From Saccopteryx bilineata (taxonomy: Eukaryota; Chordata; Mammalia; Chiroptera; Emballonuridae), in NCBI RefSeq assembly GCF_036850765.1, contig NC_089493.1, positions 217,618,744 to 217,682,743 of the forward strand: a stretch of 64,000 bases of DNA, read 5' to 3'. Below the pieces are notes generated by a model. That model did not search any database. It saw only the letters and a list, made by a program, of their open reading frames with translations, and was not told the origin of the DNA. Shown in pieces: positions 1-10,892 of the stretch (its first letter is position 1; every line of letters begins with the position of its first letter). Position numbers and translations under genes: made by a program.

Positions 1-395
1 AGTGATTTGGCTGAGTGTTTGAGCCAAAGCAAGAAGGTAATTGTGTGGGGCAGCAGTGTTAGGCTTGCTCGCTGGTTTACCGGCTGCAGTCACTTTGCCT
101 GATGGTGTGTGGGCTCGCAGTAGCACCACATGTGTACAGCCTATGAAGACTCCATAGTCTTGCGCTCAGGGGGATTGCAGATGGCGTATTGCCTGCCTGC
201 CACTGTGAGGTGCCATTCTTGCTGTTTCTTTGCCTGACAAGTGGTTTTCCCCGCCTGTGTGCTTGTCTGCTGTTGTGAGACTTTATTAAACGTAATGGCC
301 CCAAAGCTTTCCAGCTCCACAGTTTCTCTACCATCTGCCCAAATCCAGTGTGGACCTGCTTGGTCCTGGCCACTGGCATTATACATTGTGATAGT
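1..395 (+). repeat. LTR-like repeat, 5' end outside window
   Basis: No gene is seen here. The stretch resembles the 3' part of a retroviral-type LTR: an ATTAAA polyadenylation-like signal at 285-290 is followed by GTAATGGCCC and about 95 bases of C/T-rich U5-like sequence. The same order (ATTAAA, GTAATGGCCC, then CTCC, GTTTCT, ACCTGC and TGG blocks) recurs on the - strand at about 41480-41610, so two diverged copies of one family appear to be present. No gag, pol or env reading frame is visible. The LTR assignment is inference; a non-LTR repeat is possible. Confidence 0.4.
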
Positions 396-577
396 AATAC
401 AAAAAGAGACTGTTAGAGGTAGCTGGAGAGGAAAAGAGAGACAGAATCATGTGGTTCTTTTGGTTCATGTGAGGAATTTGGATTTAAAAGCGATGGGCAT
501 TCATTGAATACTTTTAGTGTTTGATAGCATCTATAGTACATCACATTGTCAAATACCTGGGCTAAAAATACCACCTA

Positions 578-962
578 GCCTGACCAGGCGGTGGCGCAGT
601 GGATAGAACGTTGGACTGGGACTCAGAGGACCTAGGTTCAAAACCCCGAGGTTGCTAGCTTGAGCACGGGGTCGCTGGGCTGAGCGTGGGATCGTAGACA
701 TGACCCCATGGTCACTGGCTTGAGCCCAAGGTTGCTAGCTTGAGCAAGGAGTCACTTGCTCTGCTATAGCCCCAACTCCCCCCCCCCCTCCAGTCAAGGC
801 ACATATGAAAAAACAATAAATGAACAACTAAGGTGCTGCAACGAAGAATTGATGCTTCTCATTTCTCTCCCTTCCTGCCTGTCTGTCCCTATCTCCCCCT
901 CTCTCTGTCTCTCTCTTTGGCTGTCACACACACAAAAAACAAACAAAAAACAAAAAAACCCC
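578..962 (+). mobile_element. tRNA-derived SINE, GACCAGGCGGTGGCGCAG family
   Basis: The head reads CCTGACCAGGCGGTGGCGCA, followed by a B-box-like GGTTCAAAACCCC, repeated 'gcttgagc' segments, a TC-rich block and an A-rich tail. Imperfect flanking duplications (about AAAATACCACCTA and AAAACACCTA) support retroposition. The same family recurs at about 14216, 25320, 31252, 31880 and 60410. Confidence 0.85.
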
Positions 963-2700
963 AAAACACCTAAACTGCTTGCTGTGTTTTTTTGTTTTTT
1001 TTTCCAGAACAATGATCAACAACACCTTGGAGAAGCCTTCACCATTCCATATAATCGCATTCTCTTGGTATATCTCTAGCACTCTCTGGGAGTGCTTTTT
1101 TTTTTTTTTTTTTTTTTTTTTTGCTTGGCTTATTCTACTTCTTGGTTCATTAAACTTTAACTGCAGGGAAAGTGTATGCTCAGTGAACTAAGAGTTGTGC
1201 TTTAGAAATTGTTGTTTTTCCCACAGGCCTTCAGCTTCCTAAACACTAATAATTGTTAATAAATGACTCAGTTCCTTGAGGTAGCTTTGAGAAGAAAGTG
1301 AGTGTAAGTTTCATTTTCACCCATCACACTGCCTCAGGCAATGTCATACATAGAGTGAAGATACATGCTAAGTTAAGTCCAGTTCTAGGAAATGTGTTTA
1401 ATGACAGTCTTGGTGAAACAATGATTAAGACAGAATAATTTGTTGATAGACACAGACTTTATCAGGGTCTTGACATTTAAAGTAACATTGAGCCACAAAA
1501 AAAAAACCTTTAAGCATTTTAATAATGGAATAAAACTGGATTGAATATAAATTTTAGTAAGACATTTTAAATAATCTAGAAGCTGTAAATTCATGGGGAA
1601 TAGTAACAAAGTAAATGCATGTTTACATTAATAATGTAAGAAATCATTTTTTGAATTTTTTCCTGCTTTTACATTATCACTACATGAATAACTAACTTAG
1701 TATTTTGACTTTAAATTGTCTCAAGTTTCAGTTTTTCTACTTCAGGATAGGGCTGAGTGTGTCTGTGTTTACTCTTTCAATCTGCCCCATGGATTTACAG
1801 CTTCAAGGTAGAGTTCCATCTTTGTAGCTGAGCCTCACAGGAAAGCTGTTCAATCTCCTTGATCATTGAGATTGCTCTTCTCGCTACCTGTTCTTACCCC
1901 TTGAAGAACAACAGCACTTGCATTCCCACAGTTTCTGTAAGAGAATCCTTTGACAGCTCTAAGATGAGACATTCAGCAACTGCTCCAAAGTAAATTAGTA
2001 CAACTGGACAGCAGTTTGCCGCTCAAAGTAACTATCTAGTTATTCTTAGTGTTAGGAAGGGTGACACATGCTTGTATTTGCAATTAGGGGACCTAGGACC
2101 TAGTCCTGCTTCTGCCTTTAACTCAGCTAGTTAATCAGCTCTTATTTTAATTTTTTTCCCCATGTCAAGTCAGCGATGAAGTGGTACTGGACTGCTAATT
2201 TAAGTTAGTCTTTAACCTCTCTCCTGGTTTGAAATTTCTTAGAATGCTGCATGTGTTTTAATCTCTGGGTAGAGGGGATTTGCATGTTGTTGATGATATA
2301 GTCTAACCCTGGGACTAATTGCCAACATTTGTTGAGGGTTTACCATATGCCAGGTGTACTGTAAATAGTTACACTCCACACACTTCTCATTCCTTTTAAC
2401 AGCAGTATGAGGCAGGAATTAACAATGCTATTTTATAAACGAGGAGACAGATAAGTTACCCAGATAAGCGTATATAGGAGTAGGTCCCTCACTTCTACTA
2501 TTTCATCAATTTATGTACACATTCTAATGGGATGTACATTTCAGGCGTGCTTCAGTCAAAGTTAAAAGAAACGTGCAAGACTCAGTAAATGGGTTTTCTC
2601 CCCGGAATGAAAACTGTGTATTGTTTACAGGGCGAAGTGCCCCACTGTTTAGGTGAGAAGGTTTCTTGTACCTAATAGGACAGACTAGAAAGTTTAGTCA
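963..2700. other. Upstream non-genic DNA
   Basis: I see no gene. The stretch contains a long T run (about 1097-1122) and a MIR-like relic at about 2320-2480, annotated separately. The rest looks like unique AT-rich sequence upstream of ADGRV1. Confidence 0.6.
2320..2480 (-). repeat. MIR-like ancient SINE relic
   Basis: The order of blocks (accatatgccaggtg, ttctcattcc, tatgaggcag, then acgaggagacag) follows the reverse complement of the MIR core. Divergence is high, as expected for this old mammalian family. Recognised by eye only. Confidence 0.6.
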
Positions 2701-2977
2701 AAGCCCACGGTAAGAAAGCGCACACCGCGCACTCCGCTGGAGATGCGCGGGCAGAGACAAGACTCGTGAGTTTCCGACCGCACTCAGGTCAGCTTAAGCG
2801 CCTGCCTGCTGGAAGAGTCCATTAAGGATGGTCAAGGCAGGGTGTTTCCGACGCCGGAGCGCGGACCTGGCTGCACGCTGTGCAGACAGGGCGCACTGCC
2901 TTGGGTAGCTACCCCCACTCCGCTGGTCAGGTGAGCGCAGCCCGGGGACCCGCGAGTTCTATTGGAGCAGACAGAGC

Positions 2978-3035
2978 GGGGGGTGGGGAGCAGGGGGGGA
3001 ATGGGGGGGGAGCAGGGGGGGAATGGAGGTGGGAT
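2978..3035 (+). promoter_or_regulatory. G-quadruplex-prone tandem G runs
   Basis: Five G runs of 6, 4, 7, 8 and 7 bases are separated by loops of 1-4 bases, built from a duplicated GAGCAGGGGGGGAATGG unit. They end about 140 bases before the ADGRV1 start codon. By the usual G3+N1-7 rule this is a strong intramolecular G-quadruplex candidate. It could lie in the promoter or in the 5' UTR, depending on the start site. Confidence 0.75.
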
Positions 3036-3173
3036 AAAGGGGAGAGAATGGAGCCACCTTCTTGACCAGATAGCGGCAGAGTAAGCAATCCTGGCGCAGC
3101 GTGGGGACGCGAGGGCGAGAAAGAGCGAGGGTGTGTGAAAGGAGGACCAGCGGGGACCGCAGGGCGCGCGCGG

Positions 3174-3195
3174 ATGTCGGTGTTCCCGGGGCCAG
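3174..3195 (+). CDS. ADGRV1: ADGRV1 coding exon 1 (residues 1-8)
   Basis: ATG TCG GTG TTC CCG GGG CCA G, followed by the donor GTAGGC, encodes MSVFPGP plus the first base of a glycine codon. The human protein, as I recall it, starts MSVFLGPG. The split codon is completed by GG at the start of exon 2 (intron phase 1), which confirms the joining. The start codon context is weak (C at -3, T at +4). The exon lies in a CpG island. The 5' UTR boundary is not determined. Downstream lies a ~49.7 kb first intron. Confidence 0.9.
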
Positions 3196-3749
3196 GTAGG
3201 CTCTGACAGAAGGGAAGGTGCTGCGATGATCCCGGTGCCTCAAGGGAGCGCCGAAGCGTCCGTGGCGGGCGGGATCGCTGCTCCTCACCTGTTGCTGGAG
3301 GTGGGAGGAGAGGGCGCGGGAGGCAGGCGCGCTCCAGACGCGGCGGGCTGCGGCTAACCTGGCAGGACTGCCCGCGTCCACCCTGCCTGCGGCTGCGGCT
3401 GTGCGGTGAGCGTGCGGTTTCTGCCCCCCGCCTCTTCCCGAGCTGCTTGATCTCAAAGAAGGGAGAAGTGAATAAGCAGAGGAAAAGTTTCTTTTCTCTT
3501 TCCGCTAATTGAAACCCGAATCCTGGCTTTACTTAAAAAGTCGGTTTGGAAAATAACCGACCCAATGCGGCACCCCATAGGTAATAATAATGAGAAGGTT
3601 GAGATAAACTTGTTTTTATGTTCCAAAATAATCTCTGCATGGAAGTACTTTCGATGAAATGTATTGATTTCAGAGGGTTTAGAATTATTCTGGAACTTTG
3701 TGTGTTGTGTGTACACATTTTAATGTTTTAAATTATTTTAAAATTGGTA

Positions 3750-4012
3750 TTTTTTAAAGAACTAAAACATAAAAGAAAAAACTTGTAAACACAGACAACA
3801 GTAAGTATGGTGATTACAAGAAAGAAAGGGGTTGGGGTTAGTTGAAGGGGAAATAAATGGCGATGGAGGGAGACTTGATTGAGGTGGTAAACACACAATA
3901 GAGTGTACAGAGGATGTGTTATAGAATTGTACACCAGCAAGCTATATACTGTTATTAAGCAATTCAGTTCTGATAAACTCAATTCAAAAGGATAATCAAG
4001 CATAACAGAATA
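3750..4012 (+). repeat. Old LINE-1 3' UTR fragment
   Basis: The block has the typical order of an L1 3' UTR in sense orientation: tggtgattacaagaaa, a G-rich stretch, tggtaaacacacaa, then ttatagaattgtacacc. No poly(A) tail remains. Similar L1 3' ends occur at about 63230-63545 (+) and, antisense, at 22490-22630. Confidence 0.7.
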
Positions 4013-4774
4013 ATCCAAATACATTTATTGTGCATACCTTTCTGTAACTTGTTTTATCAACTCAATAATAAATTTGTTTTGTTAATACACACACAAAATT
4101 AAAACAGCACTTATTGCAGCATTCATTGGGAAAAAACAATGTTAATGTGGTATATTAACTTATGTTTAACTTTTTTTAATAAACTTTACATTTCACAAAA
4201 TCCACAGTCTTTAAAAATGTGTAAATGTGTTTGTGTATAAACTGCACACTCTTAGAAACTGCTAATATCAGGTTTAAGGGTACATAATTACTTACAATTA
4301 GAATAAAGCTAAAAAGTGGGCCTTAACCAATATAATATTATTTAAATATTCTTGCTGAACTTACTACCTTAAATTACGCAAAAGAACTAGAAAGAACCAA
4401 CCCCCCCCCCAAAAAAAAACAGACATTTAAGGTGGGGAAAAAGATGTTTTAGTTATGATACAAATGAACACTAGCTATTTATTTTTGGGTAATTTTCTAG
4501 GTTACAGGGAAGTGCCAAATACTCTCTGAATTGTATTATTATAAAATATATTAAATGTATGGATCGGCCATTAACTTACAGTGACTGGACACATACCTAT
4601 CCTCCGGTCCTTTGTTTATTTATAAAGTAAAAGGACTGGACTAAGTGATTGAAAAAACTTACTTCAGCCAGAAATACGTCAAGATTATAGTTTTTTAAAA
4701 GTAACTTAAATGTATACACTAAAAAAAAGTTTGAATCCTATCTCCATGTTCTTATTTCCATGTTGAGTGATGTT

Positions 4775-4990
4775 AGTAATGATTCTATATTGAATGCCTG
4801 ATATGTAACAAATTCTGAGAAGTGCTTTATATAGATTATTTTATTTAACACTCACACCACCACTATAAATTAAATGGTATTAGCTCACCTTATAGATAAT
4901 GACTCTGAGGCATGGAAAATTTAAGCTCCTTTTCCTGAGTTCCCCAGTTAACAAGAGCTGGATCATGGATTTAAAAAAAATTTTTTTTCC
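4775..4990 (-). repeat. MIR-like relic
   Basis: The blocks 'tgcctgatatgtaac', 'ttatttaacactcacac' and 'gactctgaggcatgg' follow the reverse-complement MIR consensus order. Old and diverged. Confidence 0.55.
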
Positions 4991-5474
4991 TGGGTGCTCT
5001 GATTATCTACACTATACGGAATGTGATGATTAAGAGTTGAAACCATCTATAAACAACTAAGAAAGCTAAGAAATAATCTTAGACTAAAATTTAAATCCAT
5101 ATGTGGTGGAGGTGACTTATGTAACAACACTGAGTCTTGATATCCGACACAAATGATATATCACTCAATATTTATTATATTTTCATAACAGTTGTAGTTT
5201 TATGCTGTCCATATAGTGATCTTATATTGAATACCAATTGCATTCATTGTAAAAAATGATAACATGAGATATATTTGAAACACAAATGCTTTTATGATAA
5301 TAAAAAGAATGGTCACAAATAACATAGGAAGGCATAGGCTAATGTTAAGCAAAAGTATTTCCAATAGCGTTCTGCTTGGAGGTGCCCTAGCCCAGCTACT
5401 CAAAGAAAGAGAGCGGTCACAGCAGAATTAGCTGTGACTAACCTCTTTTGTTTGTGCTCCCACGATAAATGATA

Positions 5475-5625
5475 ATAGTATGCCTCATTTATTGAATGTC
5501 TACTTTATGCCTAGAATTCTACTGGGTCCTTTAAATAGACTAACTTTACATTTAATCATCAAATACTATTCTCCTGATTTGTAGGTGAAGAAACTGGTGG
5601 GATGCACAAAGAAAATATATTCTGT
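5475..5625 (-). repeat. MIR-like relic
   Basis: 'tttattgaatgtctac' and 'gtaggtgaagaaactgg' are spaced as in an antisense MIR core. Nearby, 5955-6065 (gaggacagtgactgt to attgaataaatgg) loosely resembles an L2 3' end. Both are assigned by eye. Confidence 0.45.
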
Positions 5626-7959
5626 CTTTGATTAAGTGTTTGATCCTTTATTGTTCAGAAATTCGTAGGCTGTGAACACAACGTTGAAATCCTTAACCAT
5701 TGGAGGAGACTTGGAGCCAAACTAGACCAACCCCTTTATATTTGGGAAACTGAATCCTAAAAATGTTAGGAGACTTACTTAAAGTCACATATTCTGTTTT
5801 TCCATTTATGATTTTAGTTATGTGTACCTTCCCTTACACTAATAAGTGAGAAGTATGTCTGCAGGTTAACTTGGTCATTACATATTTGGTTTATTGTCAC
5901 TCAGCCAGATGCTGCCTCCTGCCCTTTTTATATTGCTATCCTACCGTTATTGAAAATGTTAGTGTTGTCCCAATTAGGTTACAGAATCTCTGAGGACAGT
6001 GACTGTATTATGTATTTCTCAAGTAACTCTAGAGTTTAGTAAAATGGTCAGTATATTGAATAAATGGCTGTGTTACCTGCTGACCTGTGACAAGTCATTA
6101 TTTTATGCACTGGGTCCAAAATCTGCGCAGTGGAAGCACTGTGCTGTCATCATCACCTTTACTGCATGTAGGAAACAACTAAACAATTTATAGGTGCTTT
6201 TAAAGCATACTGAGCTCCTTAGATGATGACTGTTTAATCTGATTATAAAATGTAGTGTTACCATGGAGAGATTTGCATGGGCATTTCCCCAGTTCTGTGG
6301 GGGAAGTCACAGTTAAGTGCTAACTCAGCTGAGTAGGCATCTCTCTCTCTTTGACTTGAAAATAACTTTTCCTCTGCTTGTAAAAATAATACAAAGTCAT
6401 GAAGGAAATTCAAACAGTACAGAAAAAAAAAATCACCAGAAACTTCATTGTCTAAAGGTTTTGGTAAACATCTAGCTAATGAGACGTCTTTCTCCCCTTA
6501 ACTCCCACTGAATCAGAGAGCTGAATTATTTATTGAAACCATTTACAGTTTAAAGTTCTATTTTGTTTTATTATTCTATCACTTTCAGTCAGCTCAGACT
6601 TCAGATAAATAAAGATAGTTATTGGGAAATGAAAATAAACATACTACTGATAAACTGGACTCATTCTACCTTAGGCAGAATTAAGTAGTAGGGAAAGTGG
6701 ATTTCCCCATGCATACATGTCTACTTTTCTCCCTTCATGAGGCAGGATTGGAGGGGGCAGAAGGCATTTGCATGTACATATATGGAGGGGTCCCCAGTGT
6801 GCCAGGATGTCAGGCATATCCAAGAAGCCCCAGCACCTGTGTTCTGTTGCCCTGATAGAGGTGTGGCAGAGGAGGAGAAGGGTGGTGCTGGACATGGGAG
6901 GTTGTGACAAAGGCTGTGTTTTCTGACTCCACTGTGACACACTATACACTTTAAAGTGTACCAGACCAAGTTTCTCACCCAGCTTCTGGGCAGGTGGTCA
7001 TGGGGCTTTTCTGGTGCAATCAGGTTTATGTCTGGCTATACCTCAAAATGAGAGCAGGATGCCAATAGGGCATTTCTCATTCATTTATTCAGGATTCTAA
7101 TAACCCAGAATGGACTCTCTTTCATATAAATGTGGAAACTGGCTTTTAGAATAGGTCATAAATGAGTTTTGAACTAATACAAAATGATTAGGTATAAAGG
7201 GAGGCTGAGAAGCTCTTAAAATGATAGCTCTTTCATGTGCACTTGAATGTGATTGCATTGAAAATATTCATGTTTTAAGGATTATATTATTTGATTATTT
7301 TAATTTCATAAATTTGTTATTCAAAATTTCCTCTCCCTAGGCACATTTTCTTAATTTGCACTATATATTTGAGCATAGAATTCTTTCATGCTTTACTTTA
7401 TTAGGGGCTTAACAGGGCTTAACTCCAACCATCTGTTCAATCTTGGCTCGTCAGCACATTGGAGGTGCTGGTTGGCCTAAATACATTTTACACATTTTAA
7501 AGGTTAGGGAAAGTGCTACCTTTATGAATAGATTTCAGATTATTCTCAGCAAGACAATAGTGCAGAGGTAGAGTAAAAATGCATTTTATTCTTTGAAGCA
7601 CAAGGTCCCCTATCTGTCTTTATTTTTGCTGAAAGGCAATTAGCATTTCAACTAGCCAATTTGGTTACATGCAATGTAGTGCCTCGGTTTATAATTTGCT
7701 GTTCTCTGGGTCTGTTGAGGTCTGGCTCTTATGTAATCCTCTCCAAGTAGCCTTCTCTCCAGCACAGTTATTGTTGCTGGTCTTAAATAACTAATCAACA
7801 GAGTTTTCCTCACCTTCAACTGTAGGGCAAGGAAAATGAAATGCCAAGTTAATAAGGAGATGATTGTAATTATTAAATAGTCATTATTGAAATGTGGCAT
7901 AGGTTGAAAGATTCCAAATAGCTTCAAATAAAATGCAGCTTCAGAAAACATTGTGGGTG

Positions 7960-8172
7960 CCTGACCTGTGGTGGCACAGTGGAGAAAGTGTCGGCCTGGA
8001 ACACTGAGGTCGCTGGTTCAAAACCCTGGGCTTGCCTGGTCAAGGCACATATGGGAGTTGATGCTTCCCGCTCTTCCTCCCTTCTCTCTTTTTCTCTCTC
8101 TCTCTCTCCTTTCTCTCTAAAAATGAATAAATACAATCTAAAATAAAATTGAAAAGAGTGAATTAAAAAAAA
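7960..8172 (+). mobile_element. Short tRNA-derived SINE, CCTGACCTGTGG family
   Basis: The head reads CCTGACCTGTGGTGGCACAG, then a B-box GGTTCAAAACC, then CCTGGTCAAGGCACATATGG, a TC-rich block and an A-rich tail. Imperfect duplications (acattgtggg and acatcgtgtg) flank it. It is the only + strand copy of this family seen in the window. Confidence 0.85.
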
Positions 8173-8223
8173 TACATCGTGTGGCATTCTTAATAGTAGT
8201 TTATTTCTGCATGTGGAATGCAC

Positions 8224-8312
8224 AATAAATAGAGGGTATATATATATGTGTGTGTGTATATATGAATTAATATATACATTCACATATGAATATAAATATT
8301 CATATATATGAA
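8224..8312 (+). repeat. TA/TG-rich simple repeat
   Basis: Irregular (TA)n and (TG)n tracts with repeated 'catatatatgaatta' segments. Low-complexity sequence with no gene. Confidence 0.6.
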
Positions 8313-8459
8313 TTAATTAAGATGACAAAATTAACATAGAAGAAGCAATTCTTAAGTATTTATTATTGAGTATGCTTTTCTTCAGGAAAGAATTCTATGG
8401 GGAATATGTCTAAAAGGGAAAAGAACTTTTTTCTTAAGTGTTAGGAGTTTTATAATTTC

Positions 8460-8845
8460 TTTCTTTCTTTTTTTTTTTTTTTGTATTTTTCTGAAGCTGG
8501 AAACGGGGAGGCAGTCAGACAGACTCCCGCATGCGCCCGACTGGGATCCACCCGGCATGCCCACCAGGGGGCAATGCTCTGCCCATCCGGGGCGTTGCTC
8601 TGTCACGACCAGAGCCACTCTAGCGCCTGGGGCAGAGGCCAAGGAGCCATCCCCAGCTTCCGGGCCATCTTTTGCTCCAATGGAGCCTTGGCTGCGGGAG
8701 GGGAAGAGAGAGACAGAGAGGAAGGAGAGGGGGAGGGCTGGAGAAGCAGATGGGTGCTTCTCCTGTGTGCCCTCGCTGGGAATCGAACCCGGGACTCCTG
8801 CATGCCAAGCCGACGCTCTACCACTGAGCCAACCGGCTAGGGCCA
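8460..8845 (-). mobile_element. Long tRNA-derived SINE, GCCCTGGCCGG family
   Basis: On the - strand: tRNA-like head with A-box TGGCTCAGTGG and B-box GGTTCGATTCC, a TC-rich block, a CAAGGCTCCATTGGAGCAAA segment, and an A-rich tail. The target duplication AGTTTTATAATTTC is perfect (8446-8459 and 8846-8859). It inserted into the old L1. Confidence 0.93.
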
Positions 8846-10361
8846 AGTTTTATAATTTCAAGTCTAACATTTAAGTATTTCATGCATTTTGAGTTTATTC
8901 TTGTATATGGTGTAAGAAGGTGGTCTGGTTTCATTTCTTTGCATGTATTCAGTTTTCACAACACCGTTTATTGAATAGACTGTCTTTACTCCATTTTATG
9001 TTTATGTTTCCTTTGTCATATATTAATTGACCATATAGGTGTGGGTTTCTTTCTTGGTTCTCTGTTATGTTCCATTGATCTATGTGTTTGTTTTTATGCC
9101 AGTACCATGCTGTTTTGATAACTATAATTTGTAGTATAGTTTGATATCAGGTAGTATAATACCAACCTTGCTTTTCTTAAGATTGCTGTGTCTGTTCAGG
9201 GTCTTTTGTGGATTTATATACATTTTTGGAATATTGATTACAGTTCTGTGGAAAAAGCTGTTGGTATTTTGATAGGGATTGAGTTGAATCTCTAGATTGC
9301 TTTAAGAAGTATGTACATTTCACTGATGTTAATTCTTCCTATCCATAAGCATAGGATATGCTTCCACTTATTTGTATAGTGTTCATTTTTTTTCTTCAAT
9401 GTCTTCAAATTTTCTGAGCAGAGGTCTTTTACCTCCTTGGATAAATTTATTCCTAGGTATTTTTATTCTTTTTCTAAATGCAATTGTAAATGGAATTGTT
9501 AGTTTCTCTTTCTGATAGTTCATTATTAGTGTATAAAAATGCAACTTATTTCTGAATGCTTTATATCCTGCTACTTTAGTGATTTTATTTATCAGTTCTG
9601 GTACTTTTATGGTGAAATCTTTAGGGTTCTCTATATATTGTATTATGTCATTTGTGAAGAATGGGTTTTATTTTTTCCTTTTCAATTTGGATGCCTTTTA
9701 TTTTTTCTTCTTATCAATTGCTGTGGCTAGGACTTTCAGTACTATGTTGAATAAGAGTGGTAAAAGTGGACATTCCTGTCTTGTTCCTGATCTCAAGGAA
9801 AATGCTTTTAGCTTTTCCCTGTTGAGTATGATATTAGCTGTGGTTTGTCTCCTATGGCCTTTATTATGTTGAGATTTGTTCCTTCAATTACCACTTGGCT
9901 GAGAGTTTTTAAATCATAAATGAGTGCTGGATTTTATCAAATGCTTTTTTCTGCATATCTTGATGTGATCATATGATTTTTATTATTCATTTTGTATATG
10001 TAATGTATTTTGTTAATTGATTTGCAGATGTATTAGCCTTGCATCCCAGGAATAAACCCCACTTGATAATGGTGTATGATATTTTTAATGTATTGCTGGA
10101 TTCAGTTTGCTACTCTTTTGTTGAGGATTTTAGGATCTATGTACAGTAGGGATATTGGCCTATAATTTTCTTTTTCTTGTAGTGTTTTTATCTTGTTTTG
10201 GAATTAGGTTAATATTGGCCTCATAAAATGAGCTTGGGAGTCGGTCCTTGAATTTTTGGAATAGTTTGAGAAGGATAGGTGTTAGTTCTCCTTTGATGTT
10301 TGGTAGAATTCACCTGTGAAACCATCAAGTTTAAGACTTCTGTTTGTTGTGAAATATTTTT

Positions 10362-10705
10362 TTTTCTATTTTTCTGAAGCTGGAAATGGGGAGAGACAGT
10401 CAGACTCCCGCATGCGCCCGACCAGGATCCACCTGTCACGCCCACCAGGGGGCGACAGTCCGCCCCTCCGGGGCGTCGCTCTGTCGTGACCAGAGCCACT
10501 CTAGCGCCTGGGGCAGAGGCCAAGGAGCCATCCCCAGCGTCCGGGCCATCTTTGCTCCAAAGGAGCCTCGCAGCGAGGGGAAGAGAGAGACAGAGAGGAA
10601 GGAGAGGGGGAGGGGTGGAGAAGCAGATAGGCCCTGGCCGGGAATCGAACCCGGGACTTCTGCACGCCAGGCCGACGCTCTACCACTGAGCCAACCGGCC
10701 AGGGC
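10362..10705 (-). mobile_element. Long tRNA-derived SINE, nested in L1
   Basis: Same family as at 8460, near full length. It has a single copy of the CCCACCAGGGGGCGA unit. Flanking duplications are about GTGAAATATTTTTT and GTGAGATATTTTTT. It abuts the tail of the short SINE at 10720-10892, so it inserted later, beside that tail. Confidence 0.9.
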
Positions 10706-10719
10706 GTGAGATATTTTTT

Positions 10720-10892
10720 TATATTTATTTATTTTAGACAGAAGAGAGAGAGAAAAGGGGGTAGGAGTTGGAAGTATCAACCCGTAGTAGTTGCTGCTAC
10801 TGTGTGCCTTGACCAGGCAAGCCTGGGGCTTCAAACTGGTGACCTCAGATTTCCAGATTGTGGCCCGATCCACTGCGCCACCACAGGTCATG
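10720..10892 (-). mobile_element. Short tRNA-derived SINE in L1
   Basis: CCTGACCTGTGG family on the - strand, diverged (head ends gccaccacaggtca). The L1 sequence resumes at about 10893 (gctgttgtgag), so it interrupted the old L1 before the long SINE next to it arrived. Confidence 0.8.

Larger units (their letters stand above)
2700..3440 (+). promoter_or_regulatory. ADGRV1: CpG-island promoter of ADGRV1
   Basis: GC content and CpG density rise sharply compared with the AT-rich flanks. An inverted CCAAT box (ATTGG) lies at about 2961-2965, GC-rich Sp1-like motifs (GGCGGGCGGG) at about 3264-3273, and a cluster of long G runs at 2978-3035. The coding start of ADGRV1 is at 3174 inside the island, so this is its likely promoter and first exon. 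No TATA box is evident; dispersed initiation is typical of such islands. The exact transcription start cannot be read from sequence. Confidence 0.8.

Noticed and set aside
1..3100. Divergent neighbour gene sharing the ADGRV1 promoter
   Set aside because: No splice-compatible coding exon was recognised on the - strand near the CpG island.
2959..3456. 165-residue frame antisense to the ADGRV1 first exon
   Set aside because: GC-rich, proline/arginine/serine-rich translation of a CpG island, no recognisable domain or splice support.
8382..8846. Open frames of 100-150 residues on both strands inside SINEs (also at 10386, 27139, 39374, 49955, 52124, 62389)
   Set aside because: They follow the GC-rich SINE body in several frames and recur in every copy; not protein genes.
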